Below are positions 17,806-25,600 of a stretch of DNA of 32,019 nt, one piece after another. Positions within the stretch are counted from its first letter, which is position 1. Each line of letters opens with the position of its first letter. Source of the DNA: an uncultured bacterium (GTDB lineage: Bacteria; Spirochaetota; Spirochaetia; Sphaerochaetales; Sphaerochaetaceae); assembly GCA_905215015.1 (NCBI GenBank), contig CAJMOS010000019.1, positions 1-32,019 on the forward strand, given 5' to 3'. The position numbers were made by a program, and so were the translations under genes. The notes under the pieces are model-generated. The model did no database searches, was not told the DNA's origin, and worked only from the letters and a program-made list of their open reading frames with translations.

Positions 17806-18053
17806 GTTTTCCTACAAGCTGATGGTTTTTCAAGAAAGGCAGTAACGGGAAACCGCAGGGCTTCAGGTTCAGCCAAGCCTGTGTGAGGCCGTTTTCCTTG
17901 CGGCACACGGAAGCAGGGCGCAGGGCAACGCCATCAGCAGAGGAACTTCCGCCATGAGATGGTACCTACCAACTGACCTCCATCGGACAGCAGTCCGTCC
18001 CTGCCATCGATATCATGAGTCGCCTCCTTGCCTCTGCTTTTGCCGCTTTCCCG
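17806..18053. other. Gene-free spacer
   Basis: About 250 bases between the isomerase-like gene, which ends at 18054, and the DUF4143 promoter. No credible reading frame is seen. It contains a perfect small hairpin, CGGAC-AGCA-GTCCG (17984-17997), and a weaker GGCTT/AAGCC pair. Neither is followed by a T-run in the leftward direction, so a terminator for the upstream operon is not convincing. Confidence 0.5.
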
Positions 18054-18989
18054 TCAACCGTCCAACGCGTGCGCGAAGACGACGCCAATATCATGGATGG
18101 CCTTGAGCAGGACAGGTACGACTTCCCGCTGGACACCACGGCGGATGTCCGGTTGCTGGACCGTCTCGAAGCTCAGGTCGCCACGATAGCCCACGTCCTT
18201 CAAACCTTGCAGGAACTGCTCCCAGCGGATGTTGCCCGCGTACGGCATCAGGTGCGCGTCGAAATCCCCGTTGTTGTCGTGGATGTGGAGCGCCTTCAGC
18301 CGTTTGCCGACCCGCTGGATGTAGGTGCGCTGGTTTCCCCCGATCAGGTTCTGATGGCCGGTGTCGAAGCAGAGGCCGAAACACTCCCTCCCCGCCATCT
18401 CGTTATACCGGTCGATGCAGCTGTCCGCCTCCTCGGGGTCGGTGCAGACACCGGCGACGACATGGTGCTGGTACTCGGTGAACAGGTTTTCCAGGCAGAC
18501 CGTCACGTGGGTCTTCTGGAGCGTCGGCACCAGGGCTGCATACAGGTGGTCGTTGATGCCGGCGATCGAGGCTGGGCTCTGCGTCCCGTCCGTCAGCGCA
18601 AGGGAGGCGCCATGGACAACCACGTTCCTCGCCCCCACCTGCTCGCAGAAGCGGATCGTCTTTTTCGCCACCTCGACATACAGGTCGCAAAACTCGGGAA
18701 AGTCCTGGACGTAACAGGGGAAGGGAGCGTGGACCTGCCGGATCTCCACCCCGTACTTCTCCGCCGCGTCAAGCTGCGGACGATAGAACCGGAGCATCTC
18801 GTCCACAGACTCGGCGAAAATCCCCGGGGCATAGGTCCCTCTCTTGATCGCCTCCCGGTCCCAGCCCGAGAGGATGGGGATGTTCCAGTCCACCCCGTCG
18901 AATCCCGCTTCGTGGATCATCCGGAACGTATCATCTGCCGACCAGTATTGGATCAAGCCACAGGTCGCCACCAAGATTTTTCTCTGCAT
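18054..18989 (-). CDS. Sugar phosphate isomerase/epimerase-like TIM barrel
   Basis: A 311-residue protein of the xylose isomerase-like/AP-endonuclease-2 superfamily (IolE, IolI and D-tagatose epimerase relatives). The eight-stranded barrel can be followed from GFDGVDWNIP onward. The divalent-metal ligands stand in the usual order: Glu167 in VCLENLF, Asp209 in GLCFDTGH with His212, His235/237 in LKALHIHDNNG, and Glu275 in DLSFETVQQ. No signal peptide, so cytoplasmic. Ribosome site AAGGAAGG four bases before the ATG, 10 bases after the permease gene. As last gene of the CUT1 operon from 22159 it probably isomerises or epimerises the imported sugar or polyol. Exact reaction cannot be read from the sequence. 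Confidence 0.88.
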   Translation of the reverse strand: MQRKILVATCGLIQYWSADDTFRMIHEAGFDGVDWNIPILSGWDREAIKRGTYAPGIFAESVDEMLRFYRPQLDAAEKYGVEIRQVHAPFPCYVQDFPEFCDLYVEVAKKTIRFCEQVGARNVVVHGASLALTDGTQSPASIAGINDHLYAALVPTLQKTHVTVCLENLFTEYQHHVVAGVCTDPEEADSCIDRYNEMAGRECFGLCFDTGHQNLIGGNQRTYIQRVGKRLKALHIHDNNGDFDAHLMPYAGNIRWEQFLQGLKDVGYRGDLSFETVQQPDIRRGVQREVVPVLLKAIHDIGVVFAHALDG

Positions 18990-18999
18990 AGGTCCTTCC

Positions 19000-19857
19000 T
19001 TATTTCATCGCGGCACGCGAGTATCCTGGAAGCATGTACTTCTGGAAGAAGACAAAGATCAGGATGATGGGAATCATGGAAACCACAGCAGCCGCCATGA
19101 TGCTGTTGTAGCGCGCCGTCCCCTCTTCAATGAAGGTGGTCTTCAAGAGCGTCAGGCCAAGGGCGATGGTGCGGGTATGGTCTGTCCTGGAGAGGATCTT
19201 CGGCCAGAAGTAGTTGTTCCATCCATCGATGATCGTGACCAGGCTCACGGTGATGATGGAAGCCTTGCACATCGGGACCATGACGAAATGGAGCGAGCCC
19301 AGGATGCCGAGACCATCAATCTTGCCTGCATCAAGATAGCTCTCATCAATCGACTTGAAATTCTGCCGAAGCATGAAGATCATGTAGGCGGAGACCATAT
19401 CGGGAAACACCAGACCACGATAGGTGTCAACCAGATCCAGATTGGCAATCATGATATACAACGGAATGAAGGTGACCTGGGCAGGAATCATCAGTGCTCC
19501 GAGCACCAGGACGAACAACATGTCGCATCCCTTGAACTTGCCGCGGGCGAATCCATATGCCGCCGGGATACCAACCCCGAGCTGCACGGCAAGTTGCATC
19601 ACCGTGACGACGATAGTGTTGAGCATATAGCGGAAAATCGGGGTTGACGAGAATATCAACCGATAACTTCGCCAGTAAATTGTCCGTGGGAAGAAGGTCG
19701 TGTGACGCAGCAGCATCTCCTGCGGGGTCTTCAGCGAGGTTACGACCATCCAGTACAGAGGGAACAACATCGCTCCCGTCCACAGCACGCAGCACAGGGT
19801 CTGCAGTCCTCTGAGGAACTGTTTGCGCCGAGAAGCAGCGGTTCTTTCAGGCATCAT
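19000..19857 (-). CDS. Carbohydrate ABC importer permease, UgpE/MalG-like
   Basis: CUT1 permease of 285 residues. First span around residues 20-40 (CCVLWTGAMLFPLYWMVVTSLK), with about six in total. The docking loop reads DAGKIDGLGILGSLHFVMVPM, with Asp in place of the usual Glu and Leu-Gly instead of Ala-Gly, a mild variation on the EAA consensus. It ends FFQKYMLPGYSRAAMK. Its ATG-ATG start, behind GGAGGG, overlaps the upstream permease gene by 11 bases, implying coupled translation. Partner is the gene at 19847-20761. Confidence 0.92.
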   Translation of the reverse strand: MMPERTAASRRKQFLRGLQTLCCVLWTGAMLFPLYWMVVTSLKTPQEMLLRHTTFFPRTIYWRSYRLIFSSTPIFRYMLNTIVVTVMQLAVQLGVGIPAAYGFARGKFKGCDMLFVLVLGALMIPAQVTFIPLYIMIANLDLVDTYRGLVFPDMVSAYMIFMLRQNFKSIDESYLDAGKIDGLGILGSLHFVMVPMCKASIITVSLVTIIDGWNNYFWPKILSRTDHTRTIALGLTLLKTTFIEEGTARYNSIMAAAVVSMIPIILIFVFFQKYMLPGYSRAAMK

Positions 19858-20761
19858 AATTGACCCTCCTGTCGCCGTATTTCATGGTGAGCTTGGTGAC
19901 GAGCAACAAGAACAGGAAGAAAAGGCTGGCGAGGATAGATGCATGGTCGATCCGGAAATCCCGGAACGCCAGATCGTCGATCTTGTAGACAAACACCTCG
20001 GTCTGCATGAACGGCCCGCCCTGGGTCAGGACGTCAATCAGCGCGTAGACCTTCATCGAGGAAATGAACTGCGTCACCACAAGGAACATCGTCGTAGGAC
20101 CCAACAATGGGAGCGTGATGAACCGGAAGACCTGCCAGCCGGAAGCACCATCGATACGGGCGGCCTCGCGATAGCTCGGAGAAACGCTCTGCAAAGCCGA
20201 GAGGTAGATCAGCATGTCGTAGCCGATCGTCCGCCACGAGGCGATGAGAATCATCCACAACAGGGCAAGCTGTCCGGTACCCAGCATGTTGATCCGCTGA
20301 AGGCCAAGGCATTCAAGCAGGTAGTTCGCTACTCCAAAATCGGGATTGAGAATCACCAAGAACAGCAATGCTGCGGTCGACATACCCACATAGTGGGGCA
20401 TGAAGACGACGGTGCGCATGGCATGGTAGGCCTTGCTCATCCGGCCAAACAGGAATGCGGCGACCAAGCCGAGACCGATAGAGAGCGCCATATGGCCGAT
20501 GGTGTATTTGATGGTGACCACAAACGAGTCGAGGAAGTGGTGGCTGGAGCCTTGGGTCAGGAACCATTTCCAGTTCTTCAATCCAACGTAGTGCCACCCT
20601 TTCCGGATCAGGTTCCAGTCCGTGAAGCTGATCTGCACCAATTTGACAATCGGATAGTAATGAAGCAGCAGGATCAGCAGGAGTGCAGGCACGACACAGA
20701 GAAACTCATACAACCGTTCCTTGCGCTGAAGGGCCGGTTTTTGATGCAATCGTTTGAACAT
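19847..20761 (-). CDS. Carbohydrate ABC importer permease, UgpA/MalF-like
   Basis: CUT1 permease of 304 residues. First span around residues 20-37 (FLCVVPALLLILLLHYYP), then ISFTDWNLIRKGWHYVGLKNW, a typical periplasmic entry of this group. The docking loop reads EAARIDGASGWQVFRFITLPL. TQGGPFMQTEVFVYKIDDLAF is the standard C-terminal block. The start is the ATG five bases behind GAGG; a longer reading to 20806 would start inside the hairpin between this gene and the binding-protein gene. Confidence 0.92.
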   Translation of the reverse strand: MFKRLHQKPALQRKERLYEFLCVVPALLLILLLHYYPIVKLVQISFTDWNLIRKGWHYVGLKNWKWFLTQGSSHHFLDSFVVTIKYTIGHMALSIGLGLVAAFLFGRMSKAYHAMRTVVFMPHYVGMSTAALLFLVILNPDFGVANYLLECLGLQRINMLGTGQLALLWMILIASWRTIGYDMLIYLSALQSVSPSYREAARIDGASGWQVFRFITLPLLGPTTMFLVVTQFISSMKVYALIDVLTQGGPFMQTEVFVYKIDDLAFRDFRIDHASILASLFFLFLLLVTKLTMKYGDRRVNYDA

Positions 20762-20787
20762 ACAATCCTCAGGTAAGAATAGGATCA

Positions 20788-20814
20788 GGCCTGGGGCATC
20801 GGACACCCCAGGCC
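20788..20814 (-). other. Intercistronic RNA hairpin
   Basis: A perfect 9-bp stem, GGCCTGGGG (20788-20796) against CCCCAGGCC (20806-20814), with a 9-base loop. It lies between the binding-protein stop and the first permease. There is no T-run after it in the leftward direction. Comparable hairpins after binding-protein genes are known to stabilise the upstream mRNA and lower permease expression, so this is a likely expression-ratio element rather than a full terminator. Confidence 0.7.
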
Positions 20815-20833
20815 GAAAAGCTTCAGACGGACA

Positions 20834-22159
20834 TCAGTTGCCATCGAGCTTGTTCTGCACCTCGCTGTCGCAAGCTTTCATGATTGCCTCCGGGTCTCCC
20901 CCCTCGGCGTAGTACTTGCTCAAAGCGTTGATGATAAGCTTGTAGCAGGCGGTCTGGTACGGCGACTTGTTCTTCGGGGTCAGCGAGTTGAGGTTCGGGT
21001 AGACCGTCTTCAACATCGGCTGCTTGTCGGTGATCTCCTTCAGGACCTGGGCGTTGTCCGCCACGGAGTTCCGTACCGGGAAGACGTTGCCGACCAAGCA
21101 CCACTCGGAAGCATACTTCGGTTGCAACATGAACTGGACAAAGTCCCAAGCGGCGTTCTTCACATTCTGCGGATTCTCCGCCGGAACGATAATTGTGCCG
21201 CCGGCGATACAGGTGATTGCGGGATCAACCTGGTTGACGAGCGGCATGGTCTCGCCTACCTCGAACGAGCTCATGTTCTGGACCGTCGTGACAATCGAGG
21301 ATGTCTCCATCATCGCGAGCGTCCCGCCACTGTAGAAGTCGGTACGCTGGTTGGTGATGGAATCGGCACCTGAATAATAGGCTGCATAGCCGTTGTCGAT
21401 CATCTCCTTATACTGCTTCATGAAGGCGATGATATGGGGATCATCCACCGTCGCCGTCTTCCCGTCGCCCAGAGGATCGGCACCAGCGTTACGAAGCACG
21501 ACCTCGTCATAGTTCAGCTCGGCATGGAGCGTCATGGTCTTCATGCCGGTAGCCTCCTTGACCTTCGGGCCAAGAGCGACCAGCTCCTGCCAGCTTTTCG
21601 GCGGCTCGTCCAGCCCGATCTTGTGGAGGATGTCCATGTTCCAATATAGGACTGCGGAGGAGATGCCCCATGGCATGGCGTAGATCTTTCCGTCGCCGCT
21701 ATAGGTCATGGCGTCGATCATGCCGGGGTTGATGTCATCGATGTCAAAGTTGGTCGCCTTGATGTATGCATCCAAGGGTTCGACCATCCCGCTTGCCGCA
21801 TAGGTCTGCACGCGGGGAACGTTGATGAACGCCACACCCGGAAGCCCCTTGCCCGCAGCCTGTGCGGCAGTCAGAGTTTCATCCGTAGCCCCATAGTCCC
21901 CCTGGCACACATAGGAGACCTTCACCTTGTCCTGGGACGCATTGTAGTCGTCGATGATCTTCTGGATCACCTGCTGTTTCTCATCCCCATACAGCCCCCA
22001 GAATTCAATCTCGCACTTCTCGATTGAGGTGTAATCGACTCCACCCGTTGCCGATCCCGCCGCGGGCGCCTCGCTCGCTCCCCCCGCGAACAGCGGGACA
22101 CCGGCAAGCAACAGGGTCGTCAAAACGGACAGGACGGTCCTTCTTGTGGTACGCATCAT
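20834..22159 (-). CDS. Extracellular sugar-binding protein, UgpB-like CUT1
   Basis: Periplasmic solute-binding protein of 441 residues. The signal peptide starts MMRTTRRTVLSVLTTLLLAG and ends LFA before GGASEAPA; no lipobox cysteine. An alanine/glycine-rich linker precedes the first strand, CEIEFWGLYGDEKQQVIQ. YAMPWGISSAVLYWNMDILHKIG is the classic CUT1 binding-protein block. Ribosome site AGGAG lies 4 bases before the first ATG and 7 before the second (22156), either of which could serve. It is first in the operon with two permeases and the isomerase-like gene. Ligand unknown. Confidence 0.92.
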   Translation of the reverse strand: MMRTTRRTVLSVLTTLLLAGVPLFAGGASEAPAAGSATGGVDYTSIEKCEIEFWGLYGDEKQQVIQKIIDDYNASQDKVKVSYVCQGDYGATDETLTAAQAAGKGLPGVAFINVPRVQTYAASGMVEPLDAYIKATNFDIDDINPGMIDAMTYSGDGKIYAMPWGISSAVLYWNMDILHKIGLDEPPKSWQELVALGPKVKEATGMKTMTLHAELNYDEVVLRNAGADPLGDGKTATVDDPHIIAFMKQYKEMIDNGYAAYYSGADSITNQRTDFYSGGTLAMMETSSIVTTVQNMSSFEVGETMPLVNQVDPAITCIAGGTIIVPAENPQNVKNAAWDFVQFMLQPKYASEWCLVGNVFPVRNSVADNAQVLKEITDKQPMLKTVYPNLNSLTPKNKSPYQTACYKLIINALSKYYAEGGDPEAIMKACDSEVQNKLDGN

Positions 22160-22178
22160 TTCACTCCTACGTGTCGTA

Positions 22179-22195
22179 GCCCTGTCATGCAGGGC
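22179..22195 (-). other. Leader hairpin before the binding-protein gene
   Basis: GCCCTG (22179-22184) and CAGGGC (22190-22195) pair perfectly over a 5-base loop. It lies about 10 bases upstream of the ribosome site on the leftward leader. It could tune translation or mRNA stability; nothing more can be supported. Confidence 0.4.
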
Positions 22196-22241
22196 ATAGG
22201 GTTCGTGACAAACCGGCGTCTCTTCGCTCTTCGCCAATTTG

Positions 22242-22255
22242 GGATTTTCAAATCC
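22242..22255. promoter_or_regulatory. Palindrome in divergent region, possible operator
   Basis: GGATTTTCAAATCC is a perfect palindrome with six-base arms and a two-base centre. It lies about 85 bases upstream of the binding-protein gene, where the leftward promoter should be. I could not find a convincing -35/-10 pair for that operon. The operator role is inferred from position only. Confidence 0.35.
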
Positions 22256-22356
22256 GAGTAAAACCTTGCATCCAACTATGAAATTTTAATAAGGAACCCA
22301 TGAAAAATACGAAATCCTTTCCACAAGGGGAAACCATCTGGCTTGTCAGGCTTTTC

Positions 22357-22385
22357 TTGACGCGCGGACATCCTGTCCGTACGAT
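22357..22385 (+). promoter_or_regulatory. Promoter with palindromic operator in its spacer
   Basis: -35 TTGACG (22357-22362, five of six) and -10 TACGAT (22380-22385, four of six) are 17 bases apart. The spacer holds CGGACATCCTGTCCG (22365-22379), six-base perfect arms around a three-base centre, ending exactly at the -10. A repressor bound there would occlude RNA polymerase. It drives the HAD hydrolase gene 23 bases downstream. Confidence 0.6.
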
Positions 22386-22408
22386 GAACCCAGGAAAACA
22401 GACAACCC

Positions 22409-23089
22409 ATGAAGCAGTACAAAGCGGTCATCTTTGATTTCGACATGACACTGGCAGACACGGCAAAGGTAATCGCCACATTGCTGAACGAATGCGGACA
22501 ATCATTCGGGTATCCGCCGAAATCCTTCGAAGAACTCTATCCGTACATCGGGAACACCCATGAAGTCATGCTTTCCGCCCTCACGGGAGAGACAAACAAG
22601 GAAACGATTCTTCGCATGCGAACCCGTTACCGCCAGCTTTGTCGGGAAAAGATGGCGTCGATGACCCGCTTGTTTCCCGATGTGCCGCCGATGATCCGTA
22701 CGCTCCACCGGCAGGGCTTGAAGCTCGGCTTGCTTTCCCTGAAGCTCAGGGATGTGCTCGTCCAATCGCTGGACGCCTACGGGCTCACCTCCGCATTCGA
22801 CTGCATCGCGGGGTGCGAGGACGTCCCGGCTCCCAAGCCCGACCCGTCAGGACTGCGGTACGTCCTCTCTTCCCTTTCCTGCGCGCCGCGCGACGCGCTG
22901 TATGTGGGCGACAGCCTCGTCGACGAGGGAGCCGCCAAAGGGGCTGGAACCGATTTCGCGGCGATGCTTAGGGGAAGCACGCCGAAAAGCCGGTTCGACG
23001 CGGACTTCGCCGTGGGATGGTATCCGGACGCCACTTCCTTCCTCGCGGATCTCGAAAAGCAGGACCTAAGTGCAGGACGCATCCAATGA
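22409..23089 (+). CDS. HAD-family phosphatase, phosphoglycolate phosphatase-like
   Basis: A 226-residue cytoplasmic HAD hydrolase. Motif I is IFDFDMTLADT with nucleophile Asp10 and acid/base Asp12. A helical cap of about 65 residues follows. Motif II serine lies in GLLSLK, motif III lysine in APKPDPSGL, and motif IV is YVGDSLVDEGAAKGAG. The length and cap match Gph/PGM-type enzymes, which dephosphorylate small phosphorylated metabolites. The ribosome site is weak (AGGAAAA, distant). It has its own promoter and runs opposite to the importer operon behind it and towards the frameshifted MFS gene. Between 23089 and 23183 there is only a short CGGTTC/GAACCG hairpin (23146-23162) without a T-run. 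Confidence 0.88.
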   Translation: MKQYKAVIFDFDMTLADTAKVIATLLNECGQSFGYPPKSFEELYPYIGNTHEVMLSALTGETNKETILRMRTRYRQLCREKMASMTRLFPDVPPMIRTLHRQGLKLGLLSLKLRDVLVQSLDAYGLTSAFDCIAGCEDVPAPKPDPSGLRYVLSSLSCAPRDALYVGDSLVDEGAAKGAGTDFAAMLRGSTPKSRFDADFAVGWYPDATSFLADLEKQDLSAGRIQ

Positions 23090-23182
23090 GCGGGGCAGAG
23101 AAAGCAACCGCCAGGTAGGACGGAGACCCCTCCAAGGGACAACGACGGTTCGTGCGGAACCGGAAATCGTAGGAATCGGTAC

Positions 23183-24360
23183 TTATTTCCCCTGTTTCCC
23201 GGCGCCCCGGGGAAGCAAACGGCACAGCAGCGCCATCAGCAAGGGAAAGATGCTCGCAAGGAGCAGGCCATGACGGATGTCGCCACCCCAGTTGAAGAGG
23301 CTGATGAACTCAGGCCCGATCGCGCACCCCAGGTCACCGCTGAACGCCATGAGCGAGTACATGGTCGTACCCCCAAGTGGCAGCAACTCACCTGCAAGAC
23401 TGAACGTCCCAGGCCAGAAAAGGGCCGTGGCCGCGCCGCAGGCGGCACAGCCGAGAAGCGAGACAATCGGATATGGCGAGAAAACCGTCAGCATGTATCC
23501 GACGAAGCAGCAGAGGGAACCGAGGATGATCGCCTTGCGGACCGGTATGTCTCCTCTCCTGCCCAACGTCATGCGCACCAGCCCCATCAGCAGGAAGAAC
23601 AGGCAGGGCCCGAGGATATCCCCCATCGTCTTGCTGACGCCGAGCCCCGTCTCCGCGAAGTACGAGGCCCACTGGCTGATGCCGAACTCCGCGCAACTGG
23701 CGATCCCCATCATGGCGAACAGGACCAGGAAGACCGGTTTTCCCGCGAGCTCCCTTCCCGTCATGCCCTGCTCCCCTTCCTTGATGAGCGGAGCAATCGG
23801 ACAATGGGAGAAAAGGGCGACGCAGAGAAGCGGCAGGAAAATCCAGCACAGGCTGATCCAATACCAGCGCGCGGTCCCGAGGAAGTGGTAGAGCGCGGTC
23901 GTGCCCAGGACGGTCAGCACCGTACCCCAGGCGTAGAATCCGAACAGCATGGTAAGGGCCCCGCTCTTCGCCTTCTCGTCCGGGATTGCCTCGACGATCG
24001 GGCTGACCAGCACCTCGACGATGCCGCCACCCAAGGCGTTGGGAACCATGGCGAGCACAATGCCCCAAAAGCCGATGCCTGCGGCAGGATTGCCATCAGC
24101 ACCAACCCGCCCAAAGCGCAGAGATGGCCGAACACCATGGTGGCCCGGTAGCCGAAATGGTCGGCGATCGGGGCGGAAAGGAGGTCGATGACGACCTGGC
24201 TGCCGAAATTCAGGACCACCAGCAAGCCCAACTGGGCGACCGTCAGGCCGTACAGTTGCTGGAAGGTGACGAAGAGCAACGGGGGCAGGGTGTTGACCAC
24301 GGACTGCACCACATAGCTCAGATAACATGCCCAGGTCGTCGTGCGGTAGGATTCAGCCAT
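23183..24360 (-). pseudogene. MFS transporter disrupted by a frameshift
   Basis: A major-facilitator transporter like the gene just upstream, split between two frames. Residues from MAESYRTTTWACYLSYVVQ to about GLVLMAILP read in one frame from 24360. The remainder, from GIGFWGIVLAMVPNALGG to the end, reads in another down to 23183. Comparison with the paralogue (FRGFQGLVVSLVLQGLGSG) places a one-base loss near 24080-24087, within CTGCCGCAGGC. Repaired, it would be about 392 residues with twelve membrane spans. Its ATG overlaps the paralogue's end by 8 bases, so the two were one operon. It is either a recent pseudogene or an assembly error; no slippery sequence is evident that would support programmed shifting. 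Confidence 0.8.
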
Positions 24361-25519
24361 TGCCTGCCTTCTTCACAGTCAACCGGTGCAACACCAGAAT
24401 GCAGAGAGCCAGCAGGGCCGGAAAGATGATGGCATGGGAAAGCCCTTCGCTGACGCTGGGAGCCCAAGCGACCACCTGCGGACCCATGCCGCACCCCACG
24501 TCGCCGGCAAAGGCGAGCAGGCTGAACAGCAAGGTTCCCCCTCCCGGAAGATGGCGCGCCGACAGGCTGAAGGTCCCAGGCCAGAAACAACCGACCGCAA
24601 ATCCCACCATCGCGCACCCGAGAAGGGAGAGTACCGGAGAGCCACCATGGACGATGAGAAAGTAGCCTGCCATGCAAAGAATCGTACAGCTGATCATCAG
24701 TTTTTCCACAGGCAGGTTCGTTTCCCGACTGTACCAGAGCCGGCAAAGCCCTTGCATCAAGGCAAACAGGCAGGGACCTGCCAGATCTCCCGCCAGTTTG
24801 GTGACCCCGAGCCCAAGTTCGGCGTAGTAGCTGACCCACTGGCTGACCGCCTGCTCGCTGGAGGACCCCAGCGGCATCATCGCCAGCAGTACCCAGAAGA
24901 CCGGTTGCCTGAACAGACCGACAAGGCCGATACCCTGCCCCTTTTCATCTCCCGGAACCGGCGCGATGGGCACCAGAAGGAAAAGAATGAATGCAACGAG
25001 CGGGACGGGAATCCAAAGCAATGGAATCAGAAACCAGCGCGCCTCGCCCAGCAGGCGGAAGAGCAACGTGCTGAAGGCGATGACCACCACCATGCCCCAA
25101 CAGTAGAACGAATGAAGCAGGCTCATCATATGGTCCTTGTCGCTGCCCTCAGGCATGTACTGGATGATCGGGCTGATCAGCACCTCGACCACCCCGCTGC
25201 CCAATCCCTGCAGGACCAGGGAAACCACCAAGCCTTGAAACCCTCGGAAGACGGACATGACCACCAGGCCAGCCATCACCGAGGCATGCCCCACCAACAT
25301 CGTTCCCCGATACCCGAGCAGACGGGAAAGCGGCGTGGAGAGCAGGTCGATGACGATCTGGACGGAAAAGACCAGCAGGATCAGGAAGCCCATCTGCCGT
25401 TCGTTGATCCCATACAGGCGGGAGAACGTGGCGAACAGGAGCGGGGGCAGATTGATGACCAAGGCCTGCACCACATAGCTGAGGTAGCAGGCCTTCGCGG
25501 TAAGTCGGTAGGAACGCAT
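24353..25519 (-). CDS. MFS transporter
   Basis: A 388-residue inner-membrane transporter with about twelve spans. It begins MRSYRLTAKACYLSYVVQALVINLPPLL, a first-helix pattern shared with the downstream paralogue. VVEVLISPIIQYMP and FWPGTFSLSARHLPGGGTLLFSLLAFAGDVGCGMGP are shared blocks in the two halves, and the latter resembles fucose/glucose-type MFS sugar transporters. The substrate is not recognisable. A longer reading to 26437 is an artefact of the antisense strand. There is no ribosome site before the ATG; a promoter placed six bases upstream suggests a leaderless message. Confidence 0.87.
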   Translation of the reverse strand: MRSYRLTAKACYLSYVVQALVINLPPLLFATFSRLYGINERQMGFLILLVFSVQIVIDLLSTPLSRLLGYRGTMLVGHASVMAGLVVMSVFRGFQGLVVSLVLQGLGSGVVEVLISPIIQYMPEGSDKDHMMSLLHSFYCWGMVVVIAFSTLLFRLLGEARWFLIPLLWIPVPLVAFILFLLVPIAPVPGDEKGQGIGLVGLFRQPVFWVLLAMMPLGSSSEQAVSQWVSYYAELGLGVTKLAGDLAGPCLFALMQGLCRLWYSRETNLPVEKLMISCTILCMAGYFLIVHGGSPVLSLLGCAMVGFAVGCFWPGTFSLSARHLPGGGTLLFSLLAFAGDVGCGMGPQVVAWAPSVSEGLSHAIIFPALLALCILVLHRLTVKKAGNG

Positions 25520-25525
25520 GCGTGG

Positions 25526-25554
25526 AGTGTATGCGTTTTGCGGTTTTAGCTCAA
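25526..25554 (-). promoter_or_regulatory. Promoter for leaderless MFS transcript
   Basis: Leftward TTGAGC (25549-25554) and TACACT (25526-25531) are 17 bases apart, each four of six matches. The -10 ends six bases before the ATG at 25519. The predicted first transcribed base is therefore at or next to the A of the start codon, and no Shine-Dalgarno sequence is present. Confidence 0.5.
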
Positions 25555-25565
25555 GACAAGGGCTC

Positions 25566-25594
25566 TTCTCACAAAAGGCCCGCGGGATTATGCT
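25566..25594 (+). promoter_or_regulatory. Promoter for leaderless permease transcript
   Basis: Rightward TTCTCA (25566-25571) and TATGCT (25589-25594) are 17 bases apart, each four of six matches. The -10 again ends exactly six bases before the ATG (25601), and no Shine-Dalgarno sequence precedes the gene. The geometry mirrors the divergent promoter on the other strand. Confidence 0.5.
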
Positions 25595-25600
25595 TTCCGC

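Noticed and set aside
18015..19067. Plus-strand frame of 350 residues opposite the isomerase-like gene
   Set aside because: The minus-strand protein shows all metal ligands in order and sits in an operon; the plus frame has no ribosome site or family.
23270..24151. Plus-strand frames of about 200-290 residues opposite the broken MFS gene
   Set aside because: They are rich in Arg, Glu, His and Pro, as expected from the antisense of membrane-protein codons, and match nothing.
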